45,080 nucleotides of DNA from a virus: IMG/VR virus record IMGVR_UViG_3300009537_000034, positions 1 through 45,080 of that record; one strand, given 5' to 3'. The notes under the pieces were generated by a model, which saw nothing but the letters and a program-made list of their open reading frames with translations, did no database searches and was not told where the DNA came from. A program made the position numbers and the translations under genes. The first letter of the stretch is position 1. Each line of letters begins with the position of its first letter. Of the stretch, positions 33,161-40,933 are shown piece after piece.

Positions 33161-33403
33161 ATGAAATTAAACATCACACCCAAGCCCGGTTGGAAAAAAC
33201 GCATTATATCATTCGTTTTATTCGCCGCCCTATATATGGCCCCCTTTGTACCATTGTTTGTATTTAAAAGTTCGTATCCTTTGCGCACGGTATATGAATA
33301 CCCCTTTTGGTTTGAACTATATACAAAATCGATAATGATTGGTTTTTTATTATGTTGGGCATATATGGTGCAACGTATTGTTAAATACTTACTGAATGAA
33401 TAA
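33161..33403 (+). CDS. Small two-TM membrane protein
   Basis: The ATG at 33161, 1 bp after the preceding stop, is favoured over an upstream TTG; 80 residues result. Two hydrophobic segments (IISFVLFAALYMAPFVPLFVF, about 12-32; SIMIGFLLCWAYMVQRIV, about 55-72) indicate an inner-membrane protein. It overlaps the cysteine-peptidase-like gene by 8 bp. Confidence 0.6.
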   Translation: MKLNITPKPGWKKRIISFVLFAALYMAPFVPLFVFKSSYPLRTVYEYPFWFELYTKSIMIGFLLCWAYMVQRIVKYLLNE

Positions 33404-33884
33404 GATTTACCAAAACGATTTTGGCATTACCACCGGTAATTGCATGCAAGCGGCATACGCATCATTATTTAGTGTGCCACTACATGAGGTGCCCCATTTT
33501 GTAGATCATCCGAATTGGCGGCTTAAATTGCGTGAATTTTACGAATCCCATGGGTATCGATTATGTTTCAGGGAAAAAAACCCGGCATTATTCGATGTTT
33601 TCGATTTCGCTGTACATGGATGGGAAACAAAACCAACCCAAAACGGTTTCGAAATGATAACCCAATTTGAGGGCATGAACGGTTTATTTGCCGCGGCGGT
33701 ATTTTCACCAACTTATTTCGACCCATCAAAAAACAATTTTACCATGCACCAGGTAATTATCGATCGAAATTTTAACGTGGTACATGATCCCAACCCAAAT
33801 AATCAAGGAATTAAACGTTATCCAATGGCCGGTGAGGTTGGATACAATGGTATTATTGAAATTGAATTAATACGTACATTATGA
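33396..33884 (+). CDS. C39-like cysteine peptidase fold protein
   Basis: The 162-residue product has GITTGNCMQAAYASLFSVPLHEVPHF with a candidate nucleophile Cys16, FTMHQVIIDRNFNVVHDPNPN with His118 and Asp131, the Cys/His/Asp order of papain-like C39 peptidases. Proteins of this type are common in phages without a nearby export ATPase, so the substrate is unclear. The previous and next genes encode small membrane or secreted proteins. Confidence 0.62.
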   Translation: MNKIYQNDFGITTGNCMQAAYASLFSVPLHEVPHFVDHPNWRLKLREFYESHGYRLCFREKNPALFDVFDFAVHGWETKPTQNGFEMITQFEGMNGLFAAAVFSPTYFDPSKNNFTMHQVIIDRNFNVVHDPNPNNQGIKRYPMAGEVGYNGIIEIELIRTL

Positions 33885-34171
33885 AACGATCACATTTAAT
33901 CGCGCGGGCTATTTGCGCCGCCCTTGCAATTTTTATTGGGGTCGCCGCCCTTATTACAATTACAACTCATGCAGTAACTGTTAATAATTCACCAGTTGAT
34001 TATACTATACGCGATGAAAACGGTGAATTCGGCCATATTATAGAAGTTGTAATTGATGATTGCGAATACATCGTATTATACGGCCGGGGTAACGGAATTA
34101 CCCACAAATCAAATTGTAATAATAAAGATCATAAAACCACACCAAATTATGAAAAGGATGCACATTTTTAA
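33881..34171 (+). CDS. Small exported or membrane-anchored protein
   Basis: The 96-residue product has an N-terminal signal or anchor (ARAICAALAIFIGVAALITITTHA, about 8-31) and a periplasmic part with CEYIVLYGRGNGITHKSNCNNKDH, which has Cys and His residues that could form a disulfide or metal site. It overlaps the peptidase-like gene by 4 bp. Confidence 0.55.
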   Translation: MKRSHLIARAICAALAIFIGVAALITITTHAVTVNNSPVDYTIRDENGEFGHIIEVVIDDCEYIVLYGRGNGITHKSNCNNKDHKTTPNYEKDAHF

Positions 34172-34733
34172 AGAACTGGAAAACGAACGGTTCCGCCAAA
34201 TAAAAAAGTTCGGCGAACAAAATATACCGTGTTTGGATCCAGTATTGTTAAACCGTGAAAATTCATGTACTCCCGAACGTATGTGTGAAGAGTATGGTAT
34301 ATTATCGCCCCAATCAGCCCAAACCCGATGTGATTCGGCATTTAAGTCTGGCAACGGAACGTATGCCCATATATTGATTGAAGAGGTTGCCGAGGCTATC
34401 GGCGAATTCGACCCGGTAAAACGCCGCGCCGAATTAATACAGGTTGCGGCCGTTGCAATTGGTTGGATCCAAAAAATAGACCGGTTGGCCGAGGCTGAAA
34501 CATTAGATATTACAAACCGTGATTATTGGTTAAAACGGGTTCATGTAATTGCCATTAAAAACGAAATGATACAATCTGATGATGAGGTAAGCCCAACCAT
34601 GAATGATATCGAACATCTTTTTAAACTCGAGAATATGATGGGTTACTTTTTGGACAATATGAGCCCCGCCGAGGCATTAACAAAGGAAATAATACGTTTA
34701 AAAAATCCAGTTGGCCATGGCGGAAAACAGTAA
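34149..34733 (+). CDS. MazG-like/DUF550-type phage protein
   Basis: The ATG at 34149 gives 194 residues. The N-terminal FKELENERFRQIKKFGEQN, CEEYGILSPQSAQTRCDSAFKSGNGTYAHILIEEVAEAIGEFDPVKRRAELIQVAAVAIGWIQKID (about 45-112) contains E-E-V-A-E-A with a following R-x-E-L, the helical metal-binding pattern of MazG-type nucleotide pyrophosphohydrolases. Members may cleave (d)NTPs to monophosphates. It overlaps both neighbours by 23 and 17 bp. Confidence 0.62.
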   Translation: MKRMHIFKELENERFRQIKKFGEQNIPCLDPVLLNRENSCTPERMCEEYGILSPQSAQTRCDSAFKSGNGTYAHILIEEVAEAIGEFDPVKRRAELIQVAAVAIGWIQKIDRLAEAETLDITNRDYWLKRVHVIAIKNEMIQSDDEVSPTMNDIEHLFKLENMMGYFLDNMSPAEALTKEIIRLKNPVGHGGKQ

Positions 34734-35508
34734 AATAGAATGGACCGATCACACCGTTAATTTATGGTGGGGGTGTGCAAAGGTGCATACAGGATGCAAA
34801 AACTGTTATGCCGAATACCTTTCAGATACGAGATATAAAAACGATTTATGGGGTGAAAACGCCCCCAGAAAACGCATTAAATCGGCGTTCAAAGATCTAA
34901 ATAAGTATCAAAGACAAGCCCGCGCCGAGGGGCGTAAAATTCGGGTATTCGTTGGTTCTATGATGGATATATTCGAGCCATCGAAACCATTGATAAATCC
35001 AATTGAGGGTTTCGAAACCACCGGCGATATCAGAAGAGAATTTTTCAATCAAATTGATATGGGGCTATTTCCGGACCTGGTATTTTTATTGTTGACCAAA
35101 CGCCCGGAAAATATAAATAAACACATTCCGCTGGATTGGCCATTTACCAACGTATGGTTTGGTACGTCAATATCAGATAATGATACAGCATACACAGCGT
35201 TGCGCCATTTAATAATGGAAACGCCGATGTTTTCGAATTTGTTTTTATCAATAGAGCCCCAAACCGGCCCCATTAATTTAAGGTCATCACAACATATTAT
35301 GGGTCGTATAGGTTGGATTATTCAGGGCGGCGAATCAGGCCATAAAAAAAGGCCGTTCAATATTGAATGGGCTGAATCCATGAAAGACCAATGTAAATTA
35401 CTCGGGATACCTTATTTTTTTAAACAAATCGACAAAGTACAACCGATTCCGGACCACTTAAAGATTCGAGAATTGCCGAACTTTTTCAATTCCGTAACAC
35501 TTAAATAA
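34717..35508 (+). CDS. DUF5131 (phage Gp37/Gp68-like) protein
   Basis: The ATG at 34717 gives 263 residues. The signature IEWTDHTVNLWWGCAKVHTGCKNCYAEYLS (about 7-36) has a C-x5-C-x2-C cluster that recalls radical-SAM-like iron-sulfur sites, and the middle has FLLLTKRPENINKHIP and NVWFGTSI, followed by WIIQGGESGHKKRPF. This family is widespread in phages and its biochemical role is not known to me. It overlaps the MazG-like gene by 17 bp. Confidence 0.82.
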   Translation: MAENSKIEWTDHTVNLWWGCAKVHTGCKNCYAEYLSDTRYKNDLWGENAPRKRIKSAFKDLNKYQRQARAEGRKIRVFVGSMMDIFEPSKPLINPIEGFETTGDIRREFFNQIDMGLFPDLVFLLLTKRPENINKHIPLDWPFTNVWFGTSISDNDTAYTALRHLIMETPMFSNLFLSIEPQTGPINLRSSQHIMGRIGWIIQGGESGHKKRPFNIEWAESMKDQCKLLGIPYFFKQIDKVQPIPDHLKIRELPNFFNSVTLK

Positions 35509-35519
35509 ATTAAAATAGT

Positions 35520-35798
35520 ATGAAAACAGGAGTAGAATTAATAGCAATGGAACGCCAACGCCAAATAGATGTCGAAGGGTGGGATGAATACCATGATGAT
35601 GAGCATGAAAAGGGCGAATTAGCATTGGCGGCCGCATGTTATGCAACTATACATACCGGCCGCCGCGATAACCCCGAACACCCGTTATGGCCCTGGGCAA
35701 AAAGTTGGTGGAAACCAACCCCAGATGATCGGGTAAAAGAGTTAGCCAAGGCCGGCGCACTAATCGCCGCTGAAATAGACCGATTAAACCGTATTTGA
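35520..35798 (+). CDS. Conserved phage protein of unknown function
   Basis: The 92-residue product has the recurrent phage pattern E-R-Q-R-Q-x-D-x-E-G-W (about 11-21), GELALAAACYA, LWPWAKSWWKP and ELAKAGALIAAEIDR. I recognise the pattern from many phages but it carries no established activity. Helical and acidic overall. Confidence 0.7.
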   Translation: MKTGVELIAMERQRQIDVEGWDEYHDDEHEKGELALAAACYATIHTGRRDNPEHPLWPWAKSWWKPTPDDRVKELAKAGALIAAEIDRLNRI

Positions 35799-35802
35799 TG
35801 TT

Positions 35803-35976
35803 ATGAGCATTATAAAAATCAGAGTTAAAAGCGGATCTGATGAAATTGAAATACAATTTCCAGAAGGTAAAACCACATCGATAGAAGTAAAAAAACCGGA
35901 CAAATCCACCACAACGCGGTTTACACCGATTTATGTGGTGGAACAATTAGTAATTCAAATCAATAAATTAAAATAA
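35803..35976 (+). CDS. Small hypothetical protein (57 residues)
   Basis: An ATG at 35803, 4 bp after the previous stop, encodes 57 residues (MSIIKIRVKSGSDEIEIQFPEGKTT ... VVEQLVIQINKLK). It fills the space exactly to the next gene with normal codon choice. Beta-rich N-terminal half, helical end. Function unknown. Confidence 0.6.
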   Translation: MSIIKIRVKSGSDEIEIQFPEGKTTSIEVKKPDKSTTTRFTPIYVVEQLVIQINKLK

Positions 35977-35977
35977 C

Positions 35978-36241
35978 ATGAAACAAACATTAGGACAAAA
36001 ACGAGTAAAAGCGGAATTCAACCCCGCGAAAAATGATTTAGTTGATCAGATCAAAAACAAATCAGCTGAGTTGATTGATTTAATAGAAACAATGCGCCCA
36101 GAGGCCAAACCAATTGGTCCAGATAGCGATATAATTGAATTAATTGGCGACACTGAATTGGATCGGGTTATGAATTTAGCCCAGGAAAAGATCGAAACTG
36201 GATGTATGTACGCTGTTAAAGCATGTTTCACCAACAGTTAG
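35978..36241 (+). CDS. Acb2/Tad1-like small protein (putative anti-defence sponge)
   Basis: The 87-residue product reads TLGQKRVKAEFNPAKNDLVDQIKNK then SAELIDLIETMRP, followed by LAQEKIETGCMYAVKACF. This two-helix hairpin, with the G-x-K-R-V-x-x-x-F-N-P start and A-x-x-x-x-E-x-x-x-M-x-A-V-K-A end, resembles small phage proteins grouped with the Acb2/Tad1 hairpin domain, which bind cyclic nucleotides and block CBASS or related signalling. The family link is from memory of the pattern; ligand binding is an inference. Confidence 0.5.
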   Translation: MKQTLGQKRVKAEFNPAKNDLVDQIKNKSAELIDLIETMRPEAKPIGPDSDIIELIGDTELDRVMNLAQEKIETGCMYAVKACFTNS

Positions 36242-36244
36242 AAC

Positions 36245-36709
36245 ATGCTAGGATTATTCAGAAAGAAAGTATTAAATGTAGATACCTTACTAAGGCGAAT
36301 AGGCCACAATAAAATCCACGTTAGCAATGGATATTCAATAGGATGGACTGGGTCAGGTGTTGTTGATAAAGAGGCGTTTGATAATAAATGGCTCAAAATT
36401 GGAATTGGGAGAACAATAAGTGGTCGAGGTGATTGGGGCGGCGGATTTGAATATTCATCTACATTTCCGATAAGAGTAACAATAGATAAAGACTATAACA
36501 TAAAGGCGGTTAAGTTTGATGATTTTTATAATAGTCGTGACAGCGAAAAAACCCAGCGTAAATGTGAAAATTATTGGAATAAAAATAATTTCAAAAAATT
36601 AGATGTTTCAGATATGGATGGCCTTAAAGAATTTATTGATTCAGCCTTTGAAAAATTCGCAGGGGTAAAAGATACTTTAACGGGTGGGGATAAATCGTAT
36701 AACATGTAA
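36245..36709 (+). CDS. Hypothetical protein
   Basis: The 154-residue product has a Gly-rich beta region (ISGRGDWGGGFEYSSTFPIRVTIDKDYNIKAVKFDDF, about 58-95) and a charged C-terminus. No family is recognised. By eye its codon use is more A/T-rich than its neighbours, so it may be a recent arrival. Confidence 0.55.
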   Translation: MLGLFRKKVLNVDTLLRRIGHNKIHVSNGYSIGWTGSGVVDKEAFDNKWLKIGIGRTISGRGDWGGGFEYSSTFPIRVTIDKDYNIKAVKFDDFYNSRDSEKTQRKCENYWNKNNFKKLDVSDMDGLKEFIDSAFEKFAGVKDTLTGGDKSYNM

Positions 36710-36713
36710 TGAT

Positions 36714-36857
36714 ATGAGTAAGAAAGAATCGCATTTTCAAATATGGTGGAAAACCAACAAAGCACTTTATGAGCCATTGAATGTTTCCGAGGATGTCGCC
36801 AGAACTATATGGAACGCGGCCATTGATGCCGTAATTATAGAAATTGCATCAAAATAA
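36714..36857 (+). CDS. Small hypothetical protein (47 residues)
   Basis: The ATG at 36714 lies 4 bp after the previous stop and gives 47 residues (MSKKESHFQIWWKTNKALYEP ... ARTIWNAAIDAVIIEIASK), aromatic in the first half and helical in the second. It fits the spacing between flanking genes. Confidence 0.55.
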   Translation: MSKKESHFQIWWKTNKALYEPLNVSEDVARTIWNAAIDAVIIEIASK

Positions 36858-36863
36858 ATAATT

Positions 36864-37106
36864 ATGGATAATGTAACGGTAACAATATTTGTTAAAGAAC
36901 AGGACTTAAACTATTTGGAGTTTATATTGCAAAGAATAAAAACTAATATTAGCCGGCCAATATTAGCCCCTAGGGAGCCATTGCCGCCTGGCGAACTAAA
37001 AAATAGCATACAGTATTCATATCAACCCTTTGCTAACTCTATTCGCGTAAACGTGCCTATTCGATTGTATTCTAAATTGGATATGCTGATAAACCCAGAA
37101 GAATAA
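36864..37106 (+). CDS. Hypothetical protein
   Basis: The 80-residue product has a beta-alpha start (NVTVTIFVKEQDLNYLEFILQRIKTN) and a Pro-rich middle (LAPREPLPPGELKN). Seven bases separate it from the previous gene. No family recognised. Confidence 0.55.
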   Translation: MDNVTVTIFVKEQDLNYLEFILQRIKTNISRPILAPREPLPPGELKNSIQYSYQPFANSIRVNVPIRLYSKLDMLINPEE

Positions 37107-37148
37107 CTAACACTAAAAATTGAATAATATTAGATCTAAATAATAATT

Positions 37149-37370
37149 ATGGAAAACTATATACACAGAAGTACGCTATTAAAGGCGGTAAAAATAATAA
37201 AGCAGTGGCATGATATGAACGACCGCAATGCCCCAGAAGAGATATTTAAAATTTACTATGAGCGATCACCAGAAATGGAAAGTATCCGGCTTGCGTTAGG
37301 TCCATACGATGAAATGAAAAACGAAGTAATTAGTGCAACATCTGTACCGGTTTCCAAAAAAGGCAGATAA
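37149..37370 (+). CDS. Hypothetical protein
   Basis: The 73-residue product is mainly helical (STLLKAVKIIKQWHDMNDRNAPEEIFKIYYERSPE). No family recognised. After it comes a 67-bp gap with the 14-mer AAACCCAATAAAAC that is also present near the left end. Confidence 0.55.
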   Translation: MENYIHRSTLLKAVKIIKQWHDMNDRNAPEEIFKIYYERSPEMESIRLALGPYDEMKNEVISATSVPVSKKGR

Positions 37371-37437
37371 ACCACGTTATTAACACCCCTCGAAACCCAA
37401 TAAAACAAAGAGTTTCACCCCCTATATTAACAAATCG

Positions 37438-37746
37438 ATGTTAACAAAAGAATTGTTACAGACAACAAATAATTTGTTACATTGCACCAAACAAATTGAA
37501 ATGGAATACACCGAACCAAAGGATAAAGCAGATATTAAAAAGGCGTTCACGGTGCTATGCATAGAACATGATACCAATCTATCAGCCTTTTGCCGTAAAT
37601 ACGGGTACGATTACCACGACATATACCAAAAAATGACCCGTTACACTATATCGCATAACCTGGTAAACGAAATGGTCGCAAAATTAGATCCGAAAAGGAA
37701 ATTACAGCGCATCAACGGTACATTAAAAATATCGCTCGTATTATGA
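37438..37746 (+). CDS. Putative helical regulatory or replication-associated protein
   Basis: The 102-residue product is basic and helical, with ADIKKAFTVLCIEHDTNLSAFCRKYGYDYHDIYQKMTRYT (about 30-70) resembling a helix-turn-helix arrangement. It is the first gene of the replication block, preceded by a small gap, and overlaps the next gene by 4 bp. DNA binding is inferred from pattern. Confidence 0.5.
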   Translation: MLTKELLQTTNNLLHCTKQIEMEYTEPKDKADIKKAFTVLCIEHDTNLSAFCRKYGYDYHDIYQKMTRYTISHNLVNEMVAKLDPKRKLQRINGTLKISLVL

Positions 37747-38012
37747 TACAGAAACCATTACAACAATCTGATTCATTCAAAAATGGATCGATTAAGCAGT
37801 ACAAAGAATTATTTCAAATCGTACACCCAGATAAACCAAAATTGGCCATTTCCGATATGGGATCACAGGCACATGTACGCCGCGGCGTTTTTTGGTCTGA
37901 ACGGAATAAAACATTGGTGCCGGGTAATCTATTATTTGCCGAGGAAAACAGCCAATTAGAATATGATGAATTTTTAGAACGGTTAAAAATGACAATTAGT
38001 AATTTGGATTAA
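37743..38012 (+). CDS. Hypothetical protein before the replication gene
   Basis: The 89-residue product contains YKELFQIVHPDKPKLAISDMGSQAHVRRGVFWSERNKTLVPGNLLFAEEN. No recognised family. It is followed by a 115-bp leader with two hairpins before the DUF4373-type gene. Confidence 0.5.
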   Translation: MIQKPLQQSDSFKNGSIKQYKELFQIVHPDKPKLAISDMGSQAHVRRGVFWSERNKTLVPGNLLFAEENSQLEYDEFLERLKMTISNLD

Positions 38013-38035
38013 ATAATTTAGCGTTATTGATCTTG

Positions 38036-38111
38036 AACGGTGCCAACCGTTTGTATGATTGATTTCGATTTGGAAGAGGGCGGCGGCCCCGCGTTGCCGC
38101 CTTTTTTTTTT
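38036..38111 (+). terminator. Hairpin plus strong terminator upstream of the replication gene
   Basis: A perfect hairpin AACGGT-GCCA-ACCGTT at 38036-38051 is followed by a GC-rich stem GGCGGC (38079-38084) / GCCGCC (38096-38101) and ten T (38102-38111). The second is a textbook terminator. It lies 17 bp before the next start codon (38128), so it acts as an attenuator for replication genes unless read-through occurs. It also forces the gene start to 38128. Confidence 0.85.
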
Positions 38112-38127
38112 AAAAACGAACAACACA

Positions 38128-38898
38128 ATGGCAAGACCCCCGAAATTAACGGTTGAATATTTCCCGCACCAAATTGGTAACGGTAAAAAAATGTTCACCA
38201 TCGAAGAAAGGTATGGCAATGATGGATACGCAACGTGGTTTAAAATCCTCGAGATTTTAGGCGATACAGCAAATCATTATTTAGATCTATCAGATCCAAC
38301 CGAACTAATGTATGTATCCTCAAAGTGTAAAATCGACCAGGAAAAATTAATTAACATACTAAACGATTTATGCCAATTGGATGAGATCGATCCAGACCTT
38401 TGGAGTGAAAAAATAGTATGGAATCAAAAGTTTGTTGATTCAATACAAAGCGCATACGCAAAACGAACGGTTCCATGTATAACAAAGCCCCGATTAATTG
38501 CAATGTTATACGAAAAGGGCAAAATCAAAAACATCAAACCGTTAAAAGAGGATGAAAACCCGAACCCAGAGGCCCCGACCAACAACCAAGGGTTTGATAT
38601 TGAACAGGCATTAAAGGAATTGGATATACCCAATGAAATGATACAGGAATGGATAAAGATACGCCGCCAAAAACGGGTTGTGGAATCCCAAATTGCATTT
38701 GATACATTCATTGAAGAGGTAAACCAAACAGGTTGGACCGTTTCACAAGTAATTAAAAAGTGTATTGGGCGTTCCTGGGCAACATTTGAGGCCGTATACA
38801 TCCAACCCGAAATAGATAAGAAAACATCACATAGTAATAACGGTGATAAAACCGATTGGAATACTGAAATAGAACAAACACATGGCACAAAAGATTAA
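38128..38898 (+). CDS. DUF4373-type phage replication protein
   Basis: The 256-residue product starts MARPPKLTVEYFPHQIGNGKKMFTIEERYGNDGYATWFKILEILGDT, the DUF4373 (Lin1244/Lin1753-like) winged-helix N-domain of phage replication initiators. The C-terminal part is helical with IRRQKRVVESQIAFDTFIEEVNQ. It is followed, with a 17-bp overlap, by the DnaC-like loader. The longer open frame from 38059 is excluded because the terminator lies within it. Origin recognition is likely but the origin is not identified. Confidence 0.83.
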   Translation: MARPPKLTVEYFPHQIGNGKKMFTIEERYGNDGYATWFKILEILGDTANHYLDLSDPTELMYVSSKCKIDQEKLINILNDLCQLDEIDPDLWSEKIVWNQKFVDSIQSAYAKRTVPCITKPRLIAMLYEKGKIKNIKPLKEDENPNPEAPTNNQGFDIEQALKELDIPNEMIQEWIKIRRQKRVVESQIAFDTFIEEVNQTGWTVSQVIKKCIGRSWATFEAVYIQPEIDKKTSHSNNGDKTDWNTEIEQTHGTKD

Positions 38899-39610
38899 AT
38901 CAATATCGGAATTGAACGAATTAATTCAATCCGACATAATAATAAAGCCAGATCGCCCTAAACAGCTGATGGACCAAAACAAATTCAATGAAATCTTTTT
39001 GAAAATATTGAATAATGCCGTTCTGGTTGCATCAAAGGGCCAAAGATCATTACAGATAACCAGCGAAAACGATTGGTTGTTTCAGGTAATAATGGCTTAT
39101 CTAAATCGTAATGAATCAGATAAGGCCCTTACCTATACAATCGAATTGGATGATAAAACCATATCGCGCACACTCGATTTAAATAAGGGTATCACATTAT
39201 TAGGTTCCTTTGGCGTGGGTAAATCTTTATTGTTGAGGTGTATATATGAAAATCGCGGCCAATTAGGTTTAAACGGTTACTTTGTTGATTCACGACAAAT
39301 ATTCGATGCACCAAAAAATAATTTGCACACCATTATTGGCCATGAAAAGTGTTGTTTATTCATTGATGATTTAGGCGATGAGCCCATTAAATCAGTTGAT
39401 TACGGCCAAGAGGATGCCCCGGTTGCATCAGTATTAAAACGGCGGTTGGATGCCTGGGAAATTTTCCCGGAATCGCCACGCCTGTTTATATCATCTAATT
39501 GTGGAATGAAAATATTAAAAGATCGTTATGGCGGCCGCATAATTTCGCGGATCCATGGCGCAACCAATGTAATAATAACCAGGCAATCGACTGATTACCG
39601 AAAAATTTGA
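38882..39610 (+). CDS. DnaC/IstB-like AAA+ helicase loader
   Basis: The 242-residue protein has Walker A GSFGVGKS at 108-115, Walker B LFIDDLGDE at 159-167, and the sensor-1-like LFISSNCG near 212-219, followed by an arginine-rich end (RYGGRIISRIHGATNV) as in DnaC-type loaders. It would place the host replicative helicase at the phage origin with the upstream DUF4373 protein. The N-terminal 90 residues are the partner-binding part. Confidence 0.85.
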   Translation: MAQKIKSISELNELIQSDIIIKPDRPKQLMDQNKFNEIFLKILNNAVLVASKGQRSLQITSENDWLFQVIMAYLNRNESDKALTYTIELDDKTISRTLDLNKGITLLGSFGVGKSLLLRCIYENRGQLGLNGYFVDSRQIFDAPKNNLHTIIGHEKCCLFIDDLGDEPIKSVDYGQEDAPVASVLKRRLDAWEIFPESPRLFISSNCGMKILKDRYGGRIISRIHGATNVIITRQSTDYRKI

Positions 39611-39613
39611 TAT

Positions 39614-39976
39614 ATGAAAATAGAACAACAAATACGAAATCTAATAATTGAACATCCTGAAAAAGAAATTGTTTTTATGACACATTACGAGGTGTGCCAA
39701 TCTGATGATTACAATTATTGGTTGGGCCACCCTTCAAAAGTAGTGATAACTGACATATACAATTATGATGGCCGTGTTTATTTTGATGATGATTTTGAGG
39801 ATTTAGAAGAAACGATTGAGGATAATATAATGTGGAAACGCGGAACCACCGGCGAATCAATCGAATTAAGTGAATCCGAAATTGATAAATTGGTTTCTGA
39901 TGAGATTAAACGATTAATTGAAATAAAAGAAATTAGATTTCAGGAAAAAACCATTTGTATTTATATACACGTTTAA
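39614..39976 (+). CDS. Hypothetical acidic protein
   Basis: The 120-residue product is very acidic in the middle (YFDDDFEDLEETIEDNIMW, about 56-74), a pattern seen in some DNA-mimic anti-restriction proteins but not diagnostic. It follows the loader with 3 bp between them. Confidence 0.55.
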   Translation: MKIEQQIRNLIIEHPEKEIVFMTHYEVCQSDDYNYWLGHPSKVVITDIYNYDGRVYFDDDFEDLEETIEDNIMWKRGTTGESIELSESEIDKLVSDEIKRLIEIKEIRFQEKTICIYIHV

Positions 39977-39994
39977 AATAAACTTAACATTTCG

Positions 39995-40315
39995 ATGCTA
40001 AAAGGCCCCGCCAACATAGAATTTAATAAATGGTACACCAACCGCAAAACAACCGATTATTCGTTGAATTATCGCGGTATGTTACAATCATGGGGTAACG
40101 CAACACCATTAATGGCATTTAATTGTTCGCCCGTATCAATGCGCTATGGAGTTTATTTAATATTCTTTTTAGAACATGATCGAAAAGCACCCGAACGCAT
40201 GAATAAACATTTACACGCGGTATTATATCGCCATTGCGGTATAGTTGATGCAATGAAATATGTAATTGAAAAGGAAGGGCAAATATTTAATGAAAAATAC
40301 ACTAAACAAACATAA
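39995..40315 (+). CDS. Hypothetical protein
   Basis: The 106-residue basic product contains PLMAFNCSPVSMRYGVYLIFFLEHDRKAPERMNKHLHAVLYRHCG. No family recognised. Confidence 0.5.
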   Translation: MLKGPANIEFNKWYTNRKTTDYSLNYRGMLQSWGNATPLMAFNCSPVSMRYGVYLIFFLEHDRKAPERMNKHLHAVLYRHCGIVDAMKYVIEKEGQIFNEKYTKQT

Positions 40316-40316
40316 T

Positions 40317-40820
40317 ATGATAGTTAAACATGTAACATGGATAAACGGGTTTAATGGATCCGTTGGAATCATAAATACCATAAATGAATCCGGCGAAAAA
40401 ACAATAAGGATTGGAATAGTGCCCGGTAATGATGAAAAAAAGGATATCGAATTTATAAAATCATTCGGTAGTAAAATATCGTTTGATGATATAAAAACGA
40501 TGTATAAGCATATTGCAACCCCGCCATATGAGTTTGTAACCAAAAGGTTAACATGGACCGGTGCAATTGATTACGCCACTAAGCGCGGCAAATACATACC
40601 ATCCGAAACCCAGATGAAACAAATACATGCCGGTAATGATTTTGATATAGAACTATGGACCAGCACAACCGACCCAAATGTTACCAATTTTGCCCGAACA
40701 AATAAGGGTTCAAAAATTAAGACTGGTACACTTTCGTTTATAATGGTGGATCATATAATACCCGATCAAAAATTATCATATTATCAAAACGATGCCGGAA
40801 CATGGGAGTTTTGCAAATAA
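40317..40820 (+). CDS. Hypothetical protein
   Basis: The ATG at 40317, directly after the previous stop, is preferred over the overlapping upstream frame; it gives 167 residues. The N-terminal half is beta-rich (VTWINGFNGSVGIINTINESGEKTIRIGIVPGN). No family recognised. Confidence 0.55.
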   Translation: MIVKHVTWINGFNGSVGIINTINESGEKTIRIGIVPGNDEKKDIEFIKSFGSKISFDDIKTMYKHIATPPYEFVTKRLTWTGAIDYATKRGKYIPSETQMKQIHAGNDFDIELWTSTTDPNVTNFARTNKGSKIKTGTLSFIMVDHIIPDQKLSYYQNDAGTWEFCK

Positions 40821-40933
40821 TATTCGTTTTGGTGGTGTTTAATCTGTTATTGGTGTTTATATGCCTTTTGTTTCGAATCGTTCGTTGGCTGGTTGCTGAT
40901 GATGAGGTAAAACAAGATTCTGATGAGTTCTAA
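40802..40933 (+). CDS. Small transmembrane protein (43 residues)
   Basis: The ATG at 40802 overlaps the previous gene's end by 19 bp and encodes 43 residues. Residues 4-24 (LQIIFVLVVFNLLLVFICLLF) form a single strong transmembrane helix followed by a basic turn and an acidic tail (ADDEVKQDSDEF). It overlaps the next small gene by 11 bp. Confidence 0.55.
   Translation: MGVLQIIFVLVVFNLLLVFICLLFRIVRWLVADDEVKQDSDEF

Noticed and set aside
39614-39976. DNA-mimic anti-restriction protein (very acidic centre)
   Set aside because: The acidity is local to about 20 residues, and the rest is not typical of DNA mimics; left as hypothetical.
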